Both the position numbers and the translations under genes were made by a program. Positions 23,956-32,503 of a stretch of 34,952 nucleotides of DNA are shown one piece after another (position 1 is the stretch's first letter; every line of letters begins with the position of its first letter). Source of the DNA: Flaviflexus sp. (lineage in GTDB: Bacteria; Actinomycetota; Actinomycetes; Actinomycetales; Actinomycetaceae). The stretch is from the NCBI GenBank assembly GCA_030537635.1, contig JAUNVM010000024.1:1-34952 (forward strand), in the 5' to 3' direction. A model generated the notes under the pieces. That model saw only the letters and a program-made list of their open reading frames with translations, was not told where the DNA came from and did no database searches.

Positions 23956-24088
23956 TGTGACTAGTGATAGTTATGATCTTGTTGTGACTCGTGATCTTGC
24001 TGTGATGGATGTGCTAGTTGAGACAATAGCCGGTTAGCGGCGTGTCCTCAAGCGAAAAGATAAATAGTCTCTATAATCGCGTTGTGAC
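23956..24088. promoter_or_regulatory. Repeated GTCACA boxes in divergent promoter region
   Basis: Read on the minus strand, AGTCACA occurs at 23962-23956 and 23989-23983, each preceded by ATCAC with one base between; a related ATCACA lies at 24006-24001. A third full copy (GTCACGAGTCACAACG) at about 24097-24080 overlaps the start codon of the divergent gene. The first two are 27 nt apart. Direct GTCACA-type repeats resemble reported MtrA sites, and MtrA controls wall hydrolases in Actinobacteria; the link is inference. Confidence 0.45.
24072..24077 (+). promoter_or_regulatory. Leaderless promoter -10 of the Rv2175c-like gene
   Basis: A perfect TATAAT is followed by six bases (CGCGTT) and GTG at 24084. 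This spacing places the transcription start at or next to the start codon and decides the gene start over the in-frame GTG at 24042. Confidence 0.6.
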
Positions 24089-24434
24089 TCGTGACCTTCC
24101 GGACCATTTAAGCCTTCCTGAGACCGCCGAGCTTCTCGACTGCCGGCTGCGCGACGTGCGCACCATGCTCGGTGATCGACGCCTTCTTGCCGTGCGCCAC
24201 GACGGCCCGCTCGTCATTTCCTCCGACCAGCTCGTCCGCACCGGCGAGGGGTACGACGTGCTCGGCAACCTGCGCGGGACCCTCATGTTGCTTGCCGACT
24301 CGGGCTTTAGCGATGAGGAGGCCGACGCCTTTCTGCACCGCACCGAGCCCGAGCTGGGCGAGACTCCCATCGCGGCTCTGCGCGCCGGCCGACACCGCGC
24401 CGTGCGCCGGGTGGTTGTCGGACTCGCCTTCTAG
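24084..24434 (+). CDS. Rv2175c-like DNA-binding protein
   Basis: 116 residues from GTG at 24084 (an upstream GTG at 24042 would put the TATAAT box inside the gene). A winged-helix-like N-terminal half reads LSLPETAELLDCRLRDVRTMLGDRRLLAVRHDGPLVI. The C-terminal half (VLGNLRGTLMLLADSGFSDEEADAFLHRTEPELG) matches the shape of Rv2175c. In M. tuberculosis Rv2175c is phosphorylated by the neighbouring kinase PknL, which controls its DNA binding. The PASTA kinase is two genes away here, so the same relation is plausible. A threonine near the N-terminus (VTRD) could be a site, but this is not shown. DNA target unknown. Confidence 0.85.
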   Translation: MTRDLPDHLSLPETAELLDCRLRDVRTMLGDRRLLAVRHDGPLVISSDQLVRTGEGYDVLGNLRGTLMLLADSGFSDEEADAFLHRTEPELGETPIAALRAGRHRAVRRVVVGLAF

Positions 24435-24601
24435 CCTCGCTGGAACCGGCTTCCTGTTGGATGTCTCACACCCCTGCGTAAGATCCGAGTTCAGTGCGCG
24501 TGAAGCGGTGTAATTTTGCGTTCACTAAATCTGTGTCCGCGCTCCTATTTATGCTGTGCCCATATCCATAGAGATGCGAGACATGGAGAAGGCGGCAAGA
24601 C

Positions 24602-25450
24602 ATGGAGAGCAAAAGCTCGGCTCGTTCAAGCTACGTGTACCTTCTCAAGGACCCGCGTCTATCGGGCAAGGATTCGATCTTCTACGTGGGCAAGGGGAGT
24701 GGCCAGAGGGCACGGACCCATGAATTGGAATCAGGGGACACCGCAAAGCTACGGCGCATAGCCGAGATTCGCGAAGCGGGGCTTGAGGTGCAGATCGAGT
24801 ACCTGACCCTCAGCGGAACCAGTCTGCTCAACGAGGAGCAGGCATTCTCGATGGAAGCCGCACTTATTTGGGCTTTGCGCGAGCAGCTTACCAATGCCTC
24901 AGGAGGCAACCATCTTTCGTTCGTCTCAGATCGCAGTCTCGAGATCTCGGCGAATGCCAAGCAGATCGAGCTAGATCAGAGCTACCCGGTGGTCTTGGTC
25001 TGGGTGAAAGGCATCTTTGGTGGAACATCGTTGGCGGGCGATTTTATTGGGGTGCCGCACGAGGTCGTGTGGGAAAACAGCAGGGGGTATTGGACCCACT
25101 CCCGAGGTATTTGCGAAGCGATCGACAAGAAGATTGCTCAAGGAGACACCGTTTTGCTGTTCTCACTGACCAATGGCCTGCGGGGTCGAGTCAATGTCGT
25201 CAACGGGATCTTTGAACTCAGTGGTGTTCATCGCGAGAACGTCAAAAATGGAAAGGGCGTCGACGTTGAACGGGTGGTGTTCGACAAGCGCGAGGGCGAG
25301 CCATCCCAACTGGCGACAGAGGCTGCGGCTAAGTACCTCGGTAACGAGCTGGTCGTTGATGGGAAAGTCTGCTGCGCACCCGGGAGGCACGGAGTGGCTC
25401 CGGAGGGACAGATCTCGATGCCGCGCGCCAGCAGGGCGCTATATGCCTGA
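24602..25450 (+). CDS. GIY-YIG nuclease-like protein with unknown C-terminal domain
   Basis: 282 residues. The N-terminal about 95 residues are a GIY-YIG domain of the LEM-3/COG3680-like kind: YVYLL (11-15), FYVGKGSGQRARTHE (27-41) with the catalytic arginine region, and a glutamate in NEEQAFSMEAALIWAL. The remaining about 180 residues (YPVVLVWVKGIFGG, GYWTHSRGICEAID, LLFSLTNGLRGRVNVVNGIF) are unrecognised. The ATG at 24602 has only a weak site (GGCGGCAAG). The gene is more AT-rich than its neighbours, stands alone between genes that are adjacent or near in related genomes, and looks acquired. Such proteins occur sporadically in bacteria; a role in DNA cleavage or defence is possible but unproven. 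Confidence 0.75.
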   Translation: MESKSSARSSYVYLLKDPRLSGKDSIFYVGKGSGQRARTHELESGDTAKLRRIAEIREAGLEVQIEYLTLSGTSLLNEEQAFSMEAALIWALREQLTNASGGNHLSFVSDRSLEISANAKQIELDQSYPVVLVWVKGIFGGTSLAGDFIGVPHEVVWENSRGYWTHSRGICEAIDKKIAQGDTVLLFSLTNGLRGRVNVVNGIFELSGVHRENVKNGKGVDVERVVFDKREGEPSQLATEAAAKYLGNELVVDGKVCCAPGRHGVAPEGQISMPRASRALYA

Positions 25451-25532
25451 CACGTAAATAGTCTCGATGGGCGCTATCTCCGTCGCAGAGCAGCACTGTT
25501 CGGCGTTGTTACCGCCGCCGTTCACCGCCGAG

Positions 25533-26621
25533 TTAGTGCTTGCGACGGGTGAGGCGATCCATGAGGTCCCACAGCAGATCCGCGCCGGGGCCCGCGGGCA
25601 GGCGAGACCATGCCGAGCGCGCCGCCTCCTCGCGGGCACTGATCATCTCCTCGTGTTCTTCCCAGGCGCCGCTTTGCTGAATGAGGCGGGCAATGCGCAG
25701 GGACTCTTCTTCGGTGAGATCGCTGCCGAGTGCGGAGTAGATCTCCTTGGCGGCCTCGGTGCCGGCCGTGTGAATGAGCGAGGTGAGCAGCAGGACGGTG
25801 CGCTTGCCCTCCCGCAGATCCCCGCCGGTCGGCTTGCCGGTGTGCTTGGAATCCCCGGCGATTCCCAGGGCGTCATCGCGCAGCTGAAAGGCCTCCCCGA
25901 GAGGTTCGCCGAGCCGGGCCAGCGCATCGAGCAGCTCTGGGCTTCCGCCGGCGGCCTCCGCGCCAATGAGTAGGGGATCACGCACCGAATAACGGGCGGC
26001 CTTGTGGCGTAGCACGAGCAGTGCATCCTCTCGGGCCCGAAGGAGGCGCTCGCGGGCTTGGGCCGGATCATCGTCGAGCATGCCGGCAAGGTCAATGTTC
26101 TCTCCGCGAATATCGAGGTACTGGCCGAAAGCCACCTCGGCGCACATCGTCTGGAAACGGGCGAGGGCCCGGGGCTGACCCGCCTTGAGCATCTGTGAGG
26201 TGGAGATGGCCAAGAGATAGTCCCCGGAGCAGATTCCCGCATCCCGGCCAAATAGTGCGGCATCGCCCACCAGCTCGGAGTCTTCACACGCGTGTTGAAA
26301 TGCCATGTGCACGGCGGGCAGGCCGCGACGGGTGGGGGAGTCGTCCATAATGTCGTCGTGGACGAGGGCCGCGCCCTGGAAGAGCTCGAGGGCCGCGGCT
26401 ACCTCGATGGCCGGACTGTCGGCGTCTTCTACCCTGGCTCCCGCGCACATGGCGCCGGCGATTGACAGAAGACCGCGCACTCGCTTCCCTCCGCCGAGCA
26501 GTTGGCGGGCTGGAGCCACGAAGGATTCGAGTAGCTCGGCATCGGCGTCGGCGAGTGTGCCCGCGTGCGTGGCGAGGGCGTCAAGGGTGGCATCGGTGAC
26601 GAGATTGGCGAGGCGTTCCAT
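25533..26621 (-). CDS. Polyprenyl (geranylgeranyl-type) diphosphate synthase
   Basis: Condenses isopentenyl diphosphate with allylic diphosphates in the cytoplasm, giving precursors for lipid carriers, quinones or carotenoids. 362 residues, close to actinobacterial IdsA. Motifs: GGKRVRG (44-50), the first aspartate-rich motif HDDIMDD (88-94), the second QLRDDALGIAGD (246-257), and GGDLREGKRTV. Chain length cannot be read reliably; there is no bulky aromatic pair just before the first motif (LFQGAALVHDD), which leaves a long product possible. The ATG at 26621 starts homology. The frame continues to 26927 but without family sequence. TACCCT lies 6 nt upstream instead of a ribosome binding site. 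Syntenic with M. tuberculosis idsA2. Confidence 0.93.
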   Translation of the reverse strand: MERLANLVTDATLDALATHAGTLADADAELLESFVAPARQLLGGGKRVRGLLSIAGAMCAGARVEDADSPAIEVAAALELFQGAALVHDDIMDDSPTRRGLPAVHMAFQHACEDSELVGDAALFGRDAGICSGDYLLAISTSQMLKAGQPRALARFQTMCAEVAFGQYLDIRGENIDLAGMLDDDPAQARERLLRAREDALLVLRHKAARYSVRDPLLIGAEAAGGSPELLDALARLGEPLGEAFQLRDDALGIAGDSKHTGKPTGGDLREGKRTVLLLTSLIHTAGTEAAKEIYSALGSDLTEEESLRIARLIQQSGAWEEHEEMISAREEAARSAWSRLPAGPGADLLWDLMDRLTRRKH

Positions 26622-26627
26622 GCCACC

Positions 26628-26633
26628 AGGGTA
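26628..26633 (-). promoter_or_regulatory. Putative leaderless -10 element of the polyprenyl synthase gene
   Basis: On the minus strand TACCCT is followed by GGTGGC and the ATG, with no purine-rich site at the right distance. Confidence 0.35.
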
Positions 26634-26721
26634 CCCCGGCGCTCGAAAGATTCCGCTCTTGCTCGTCCACAGGCGAAGTTCCACCCGCCGGCCCTCCCGG
26701 TGTGCTTGCTTCCATGTGCTC

Positions 26722-27597
26722 ATGACAACGACAGCGACATGGAATCTTCTTGACCTTTCCCACCGGGCCGTTACCTCCCTCGGATATGCGTATGCGGAGC
26801 ATGCGGTGATCGTGTCCACCGAGGGGCGGATCGGGGTGGTGGCCACCCCTCTGGCTACACTGCTCGCCCCGGATAGCCCGCTGGACGAACTATATTCCGG
26901 GGCGGGGGAGCGGCCGATTGCGCTCATCTATCCGCGCACCGGACAATCCCTTACCTCCGCGCGCATCGAACGCGCTGTCGAACGGATCGAGCTGGGTGCG
27001 CGTCGGGCCGGCGTTGCGGTCACGGTCTATTGTGCGCCGGGCGCGGTGCGCTTCATGTGCCGGGCGGATGGCGGGTGGATCGATGAGCCGGAAACTGATC
27101 CCATGGCCAATGCGGAGCTGGATCGGCTCATGAGGCTGTTCGTCCCGGCGAGCGATCATGGTCCGGACCGCCTCCGGATGCCACCGAGCTATCTGCGTAA
27201 GCAGTGGTGCGCGGCGCTGGAGGACACGCTGGCCGGGGTGCGGGCCGAGGTGCCCGCCGGCCTGGATATCGGCGCGGTGCGCGATGAGGTCATCATCTGG
27301 GCGGTCTCGGAACGCAGTGAGCCGAGGGCCGATACTCACCTCGCCTACTCCCCGCCCCGACGGGGGCCGCAACTCGCCCGGATCAACGCGGCGCTCACCT
27401 TGCTGGGTCGAGCGACGCGGGGAGCTGAGGCCGCTCACGCCCTTGCCTGCGCTGCATATCTTGCCTGGTGGAGTGGATATCGCCGGCTTGCTCTTCACCT
27501 GAGCTACACGGTGCGCTCGCAGGAGCTGCGCACCCGGCTCGCTGATCTGGTCCTCCTCGCCGTGAATAGAGAGGTGGATCCTCCCTGGATGGGCTAG
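26722..27597 (+). CDS. DUF4192-like protein
   Basis: 291 residues from the ATG at 26722 (MTTTATWNLLDLSHRAVTSL). The start is uncertain because no clear ribosome binding site is present and the frame is open upstream. The sequence resembles the actinobacterial DUF4192 family: an early hydrophobic strand region (HAVIVSTEGRIGVVATPLAT), RPIALIYPRTG, a helical middle and a C-terminal AAHALACAAYLAWWSGYRRLAL with a tryptophan pair. No membrane helices or catalytic motif stand out, and the family has no established function. It is divergent from the polyprenyl synthase gene, with about 100 nt between them, and ends 39 nt before the stress-protein gene. Confidence 0.7.
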   Translation: MTTTATWNLLDLSHRAVTSLGYAYAEHAVIVSTEGRIGVVATPLATLLAPDSPLDELYSGAGERPIALIYPRTGQSLTSARIERAVERIELGARRAGVAVTVYCAPGAVRFMCRADGGWIDEPETDPMANAELDRLMRLFVPASDHGPDRLRMPPSYLRKQWCAALEDTLAGVRAEVPAGLDIGAVRDEVIIWAVSERSEPRADTHLAYSPPRRGPQLARINAALTLLGRATRGAEAAHALACAAYLAWWSGYRRLALHLSYTVRSQELRTRLADLVLLAVNREVDPPWMG

Positions 27598-27636
27598 ACT
27601 CGTCATGACCGCCACCACAGTCGGAAAAGGGTTGGA

Positions 27637-28026
27637 ATGTACGTCGTTGTCGCGATCCAGTCGCAGTTCACCGGTGAGGCCTCGGCAGGGCTCACCGCCG
27701 CTATCGAAGCCACCGGTGACGATGATCAGATCATTGCCGTTTTGCACCGTCCGGTTGCCGAAGGCAACGAGGACGATGTGGACGACGAAATCGATGTTCT
27801 CACCGATTTTCTGGCCACCACCGACCGGAAGTTCCGCATCCTTCCCGCCATCACCGGCGAGGACCTGTCCACCACGCTCTGCGAGGTAGCGGCGGACCCC
27901 CAGGTGCGGCTCGTCGTGGTGGAAATCGCCCAGCAACCCCCGCAGGGACGCAATCTCCTGGGCACCCAGGCGCAGCGTCTCATCCTCGAATGCCCCTGCT
28001 CTGTTCTCGTTGCCCGCGCGAACTAA
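27637..28026 (+). CDS. Universal stress protein family protein
   Basis: 129 residues with AAAGGG before the ATG. It begins with the hydrophobic strand MYVVVAIQSQF and ends with GTQAQRLILECPCSVLVARAN, the typical USP C-terminus. The preceding GRNLLGTQAQ stands where nucleotide-binding members have G-x2-G-x9-G-[ST]; here the glycines are partly missing, so ATP binding is doubtful. A TAGACT element at 27595-27600, overlapping the stop of the previous gene, could be its -10 box. It lies 13 nt upstream of gcvT and is probably transcribed with the glycine cleavage genes. Confidence 0.8.
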   Translation: MYVVVAIQSQFTGEASAGLTAAIEATGDDDQIIAVLHRPVAEGNEDDVDDEIDVLTDFLATTDRKFRILPAITGEDLSTTLCEVAADPQVRLVVVEIAQQPPQGRNLLGTQAQRLILECPCSVLVARAN

Positions 28027-28039
28027 CCGAAGGAAACCT

Positions 28040-29131
28040 ATGGCTCTTCATGACACAGCCCTCACTCCCGTCCATCAGCGCCTCGGCGCCTTCATGACCG
28101 ACTTTGCCGGCTGGAACATGCCTCTGCGATACAGCTCCGATCGAGCCGAACACGAGGCCGTGCGCACCCGCGCCGGCCTCTTTGATCTTTCCCACATGGG
28201 GCAGATCCGGGTGCGCGGTAAGGATGCCGGAGCGGCCCTTGACCACGCGCTCGTCACCAATCCCTCGAAGATGCCGCAGGGGCGGGCCCGCTACTCGCTT
28301 ATGGTCAACGAGTCCGGCGGCATCATGGACGATCTCATCGTGTACAAGGATGATGACGAGGACTTCCTCGTCGTAGCCAATGCGGCCAACCGGGTGCGGG
28401 TGGCCGAGCAGCTCCAGTCTCGCTCCACCGATCTCGATGTCGAGGTCGATGACCAGACCACCGACCGCGCGCTCATCGCCTGCCAGGGGCCGCGCTCGGC
28501 CGAGATCGTTGCCGCCGTTATCGACGAGGGCGACCGCGAGGATTTCGACGGTCTCGGGTACTACCGGCACGCCCACCTGCACATGCTTGGTCTGCCCGTG
28601 CACATTGCCCGCACCGGCTACACCGGCGAGCGCGGCTACGAGATCATGTGTGAGCGGGAGGCGGCCGAACAGCTGTGGGAGGCGCTCATGGAGGCCGGCA
28701 AGAAGGCCGATATGCTGCCGTGCGGCCTCGCCTCGCGCGACACGCTGCGCCTCGAGGCGGGCATGCCCCTGTACGGTCATGAGCTCACCGAGGACACCAC
28801 CCCGGCCGAGGCCGGCCAAGGCCGGGTGCCCAAGTTCGACCACGATTTCGTGGGTCGGCAGGCCCTGGAATCGAACGAGCCCGCCACCGCCCTGTACGCC
28901 CTCAAGGGTGAGGGTCGGCGTGCCGCCCGGGCCGGATGCTCGATCCTCAAGGATGGCGAGAAGCTGGGAGAGATCACGTCCGGAGTTCTCTCACCCACCC
29001 TCGGCTACCCGATTGCCATGGCACTGGCCCGCCCGGGCCTGGCGATCGGTGACGAAGTCACCGTCGACGTGCGCGGCAAGGAGCAGACCATGACGATCTG
29101 CGAGCTTCCCTTCTACAAGTCCACCAACTAA
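28040..29131 (+). CDS. gcvT: Glycine cleavage system T protein (aminomethyltransferase)
   Basis: Takes the aminomethyl group from lipoylated GcvH and forms 5,10-methylene-tetrahydrofolate and ammonia. 363 residues, usual length. The ATG at 28040 has GAAGGAAA 4 nt upstream. Motifs: TDFAGWNMPLRYSSDRAEHE, RAGLFDLSHMGQIRVRG, IMDDLIVYKDD, ARTGYTGERGYEI, LPCGLASRDTLRLEAGMPLYGHE and a C-terminal GEITSGVLSPTLGYPIAMA. The aspartate in IMDDLIVY corresponds to the catalytic position of the family. It is followed by gcvH after 22 nt. Confidence 0.97.
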   Translation: MALHDTALTPVHQRLGAFMTDFAGWNMPLRYSSDRAEHEAVRTRAGLFDLSHMGQIRVRGKDAGAALDHALVTNPSKMPQGRARYSLMVNESGGIMDDLIVYKDDDEDFLVVANAANRVRVAEQLQSRSTDLDVEVDDQTTDRALIACQGPRSAEIVAAVIDEGDREDFDGLGYYRHAHLHMLGLPVHIARTGYTGERGYEIMCEREAAEQLWEALMEAGKKADMLPCGLASRDTLRLEAGMPLYGHELTEDTTPAEAGQGRVPKFDHDFVGRQALESNEPATALYALKGEGRRAARAGCSILKDGEKLGEITSGVLSPTLGYPIAMALARPGLAIGDEVTVDVRGKEQTMTICELPFYKSTN

Positions 29132-29153
29132 GACACCACCAGAAAGGCGAACC

Positions 29154-29528
29154 ATGTTCCCCACTGATCGCAAGTACACCGCAGACCACGAGTGGGTGCA
29201 GGGAGACAACCCCGCCCGCATTGGCATCACCACCTTTGCCGCGCAGGCCCTGGACGAAGCCGTTTACGTGGATCTTCCCGAAGTGGACTCCGAGGTCGAG
29301 GCCGGTGAGGCCTGCGGCGAAATCGAATCCGTCAAGTCCGTCTCCGACCTCGTGGCACCGCTGTCCGGGCGGGTCACCGCCATCAACGACGCCGTCGTCG
29401 ATGATCCCAAGCTCGCCACCGATGATCCGCACGGCGAGGGCTGGCTCTACGAGGTCGAGCCGTCCGGCGAGACCGCTGACCTGCTCGATGCCGAGGCCTA
29501 CGAGCATCTCACCGCGGAGGCCAAGTGA
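29154..29528 (+). CDS. gcvH: Glycine cleavage system H protein
   Basis: Small lipoyl carrier, 124 residues, that shuttles the aminomethyl arm between GcvP, GcvT and dihydrolipoyl dehydrogenase. The lipoylated lysine is K61 in [37 protein letters not shown] and WLYEVEPS are family-typical. GAAAGG precedes the ATG. Its TGA overlaps the gcvP GTG by 4 nt (GTGA). Confidence 0.97.
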   Translation: MFPTDRKYTADHEWVQGDNPARIGITTFAAQALDEAVYVDLPEVDSEVEAGEACGEIESVKSVSDLVAPLSGRVTAINDAVVDDPKLATDDPHGEGWLYEVEPSGETADLLDAEAYEHLTAEAK

Positions 29529-32368
29529 GTTCCTTTGCCTCCCGGCACATCGGCACCTGGGGCGCCGACCGGGAGGACATGCTCAAGGTCGTCGGGGTGT
29601 CCAGCCTCGATGAGCTCATGGATGAGGTGCTGCCCGCCGGGCTCACCCGCACCGCCATCGACGGCCTTCCCCCAGCCCACAGCGAGGCCGAGATCCTCTC
29701 TCGCCTCACCGAGCTCGCCGACAAGAACACGCTGCGCACCTCGATGATCGGCCAGGGCTACTACGACACCGTCACACCCGCCGTCATCTCCCGCAACATC
29801 CTGGAGAACCCCTCCTGGTACACGGCCTACACGCCCTACCAGCCGGAGATCAGCCAGGGCCGGCTCGAGGCGCTGGTCAACTTCCAGACGATGGTCACCG
29901 ATCTCACGGGCATGGACATTGCCGGTGCCTCCATGCTCGATGAGGGCACGGCGGTTGCCGAGGCCATGCTTCTAGCCGGACGCGTCATCCGCAAGCGCAC
30001 CGGCGTCCTCCTCCTCGACGATATCTTCGACGCTACCCGCGCTGTCGTCGCCAACCGAGCGGAAGCCGTTGGCATGGACCTGCGTGACGGGAGCATTGAG
30101 GACATCGACGAGAGCCTCGCCTGCGTCATCCTCCAGTACCCGGGAGCCTCCGGCGTCATTCGCTCGCGCTCCGAACTCGAGGAGATTGCGAACAAGGCCC
30201 ACGAGGCCGGTGCCCTTGTCATCGTCGCCGCCGACATCCTTGCCCTCACCCTCCTGGCAGCGCCGGGGGAGTGGGGCGCCGACATCGTTGCCGGCTCCAC
30301 CCAGCGCCTCGGCGTACCCATGGGCGGGGGCGGCCCCCACGCCGGATACCTGGCCTGCCGCGAAAAGCATCAGCGGCAGCTGCCGGGCCGCCTCGTCGGC
30401 GTGTCGAAGGATGCCGATGGGCAGCTTGCCTACCGGCTCGCTCTGCAGACCCGCGAACAGCACATCCGTCGCGAGAAGGCCACCTCGAATATCTGCACCG
30501 CCCAGGTGCTTCTCGCGGTCATCGCCCAGGCCTACGCCGTCTATCACGGTCCCGAAGGCCTCACCGAGATCGCCCGCCGTATCCACGAGCTCACCGCGTC
30601 CCTCGCCGGCAAGCTCGCCGCCTCGGGCATCGCCCTTACCGCCACCGGCCCGCGCTTCGACACTCTCGAACTCGACGTCGACGCCGACCGCGCCATCGCC
30701 GCGCTTCTCGATGCCGGCATCACCGCCTGGAAGGCCGGCGATAACGCCATCCGTCTGTCCGTCGACGAGCGCACCGACGAGGCGATTATCGACCGGGTGG
30801 TCACGGCGCTCGCGGGCGAGGGCGAGGGAGAAGCTCCCGATATCTCGATCGGCGAGGATCTTGCCCGCACGAGCGAGTTCCTCACCCACCCCACCTTCCA
30901 CCGGTACCGCACCGAAACCCAGCTCATGAGGTACCTCAAGTACCTTGCCGACAAGGACTATGCCCTCGACCGGGGCATGATCCCGCTGGGCTCATGCACG
31001 ATGAAGCTCAACTCGGCGATTGAAATGGCTGCCATTACCTGGCCCGAGTTCGCCGGCATCCACCCCTTTGCCCCGGCTGCCGACCGCGCCGGCTACCTTG
31101 AACTCATCGAGGAGCTCGCCGACTGGCTGGCGAAGATCACCGGATATGACGCCGTGAGCTTCCAGCCCAATGCCGGCTCCCAGGGCGAGCTGGCCGGCCT
31201 TCTCGCCATTCGCGGTTACCATCGCTCGCGCAATGATCATGACCGCACCATCTGCCTTATCCCGGCCTCCGCACACGGCACCAATGCCGCCTCCGCGGTG
31301 CTGGCCGGCTTCCAGGTGGTCGTTGTCGGCACCGCGGATGATGGATCGATCGACGTCGATGATCTCGACGCCAAGATCGCCAAGCACGACGGTAAGGTCG
31401 GCGCCATCATGATCACCTATCCCTCGACCCACGGCACCTATGAGGACACCGTGGGACCCGTGTGCGACAAGGTGCACGCGGCTGGCGGGCAGGTCTACAT
31501 CGACGGCGCCAATCTCAACGCCCTCGTCGGGGTCGCTCAACCCGGCAAGTTTGGCGGGGACGTCTCCCATCTCAATCTCCACAAGACCTTCGCCATCCCG
31601 CACGGTGGCGGTGGTCCGGGCGTGGGTCCGGTGTGCGCTCGTGCGCACCTCGCCCCGTTCCTGCCCTCGCATCCGATGCGGGACGAGGTCGAGACCCTGG
31701 GATCGTCCTCATCGGAGGCGGCCGGCTCGGGTGCGGTGTCCTCCGCGCCCTACGGCTCCGCCCTCATCCTCCCCATCTCCTATGCCTACATCGCCCTCAT
31801 GGGTGGTGAAGGCCTCCGAGAGGCCACCCAGTCTGCCGTGTTGGCCGCGAACTACGTGGCCTCACGACTGGATGAGAAACTTCCGGTGCTCTACCGAGGC
31901 AAGGATGGTCTCGTGGGCCACGAATGCATCATTGACCTTCGTCCGCTGCGTGCGGACACCGGAATCACGGTGGATGATGTGGCCAAGCGTCTTATCGACT
32001 ACGGCTTCCATGCCCCCACCATGTCCTTCCCGGTTCCTGGCACGTTCATGGTCGAGCCCACCGAATCGGAGGATCTCGCTGAGATCTCCCGGTTCTGTGA
32101 GGCCATGGAGATGATCGTTGACGAGGCGCACAAGGTGAAGTCGGGCGAGTGGCCCAGTGACGATAACCCATTGGTCAACGCGCCGCACACGGCTGAGTGC
32201 GTGGTGCGTGGCGAGTGGGAGCACCCCTACTCACGCGAGGTCGCGGTCTATCCGGGTAAGGCGGTAGGGGAAGTGGACGGCAAGTACTGGCCGCCCGTTC
32301 GCCGCATCGACGGCCCCTGGGGCGATCGCAACCTCATGTGCTCCTGTCCTCCCATCGAGGACTACTAA
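29525..32368 (+). CDS. gcvP: Glycine dehydrogenase (decarboxylating), P protein
   Basis: PLP enzyme that decarboxylates glycine and loads the aminomethyl group onto GcvH. 947 residues in a single chain, the full-length P protein rather than the split form. The PLP lysine is K687 in [20 protein letters not shown]. The N-terminal half begins [21 protein letters not shown]. Other marks are [50 protein letters not shown] and [14 protein letters not shown]. The GTG overlaps gcvH (GTGA), so the two are coupled. The dihydrolipoyl dehydrogenase gene is not in the window. Confidence 0.97.
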   Translation: MSSFASRHIGTWGADREDMLKVVGVSSLDELMDEVLPAGLTRTAIDGLPPAHSEAEILSRLTELADKNTLRTSMIGQGYYDTVTPAVISRNILENPSWYTAYTPYQPEISQGRLEALVNFQTMVTDLTGMDIAGASMLDEGTAVAEAMLLAGRVIRKRTGVLLLDDIFDATRAVVANRAEAVGMDLRDGSIEDIDESLACVILQYPGASGVIRSRSELEEIANKAHEAGALVIVAADILALTLLAAPGEWGADIVAGSTQRLGVPMGGGGPHAGYLACREKHQRQLPGRLVGVSKDADGQLAYRLALQTREQHIRREKATSNICTAQVLLAVIAQAYAVYHGPEGLTEIARRIHELTASLAGKLAASGIALTATGPRFDTLELDVDADRAIAALLDAGITAWKAGDNAIRLSVDERTDEAIIDRVVTALAGEGEGEAPDISIGEDLARTSEFLTHPTFHRYRTETQLMRYLKYLADKDYALDRGMIPLGSCTMKLNSAIEMAAITWPEFAGIHPFAPAADRAGYLELIEELADWLAKITGYDAVSFQPNAGSQGELAGLLAIRGYHRSRNDHDRTICLIPASAHGTNAASAVLAGFQVVVVGTADDGSIDVDDLDAKIAKHDGKVGAIMITYPSTHGTYEDTVGPVCDKVHAAGGQVYIDGANLNALVGVAQPGKFGGDVSHLNLHKTFAIPHGGGGPGVGPVCARAHLAPFLPSHPMRDEVETLGSSSSEAAGSGAVSSAPYGSALILPISYAYIALMGGEGLREATQSAVLAANYVASRLDEKLPVLYRGKDGLVGHECIIDLRPLRADTGITVDDVAKRLIDYGFHAPTMSFPVPGTFMVEPTESEDLAEISRFCEAMEMIVDEAHKVKSGEWPSDDNPLVNAPHTAECVVRGEWEHPYSREVAVYPGKAVGEVDGKYWPPVRRIDGPWGDRNLMCSCPPIEDY

Positions 32369-32404
32369 CCCACCACCACGCCCGAAAGGGTAGTTAAATA
32401 GTGA

Positions 32405-32449
32405 TTAATCCCGGGTCCGGCATCACACTTGCCGGGCCCGGGATTAAAT
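32405..32449 (+). terminator. Terminator of the gcv operon
   Basis: A 17-bp stem with one G-U pair, TTAATCCCGGGTCCGGC (32405-32421) and GCCGGGCCCGGGATTAA (32431-32447), followed by ATTTGCC. It separates gcvP from sigA. Confidence 0.85.
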
Positions 32450-32503
32450 TTGCCTCCAAAGCCGTTACCCTTCATGGACCAATAAGCGACTGGAAGGGAA
32501 TCT

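Noticed and set aside
26622..26927. 102-codon upstream extension of the polyprenyl synthase frame
   Set aside because: No synthase sequence there, and it overlaps the divergent DUF4192-like gene; the ATG at 26621 fits family length.
27598..28039. Possible glycine riboswitch before gcvT
   Set aside because: The space before gcvT is 13 nt and before the USP gene about 39 nt, too short for the known tandem aptamer.
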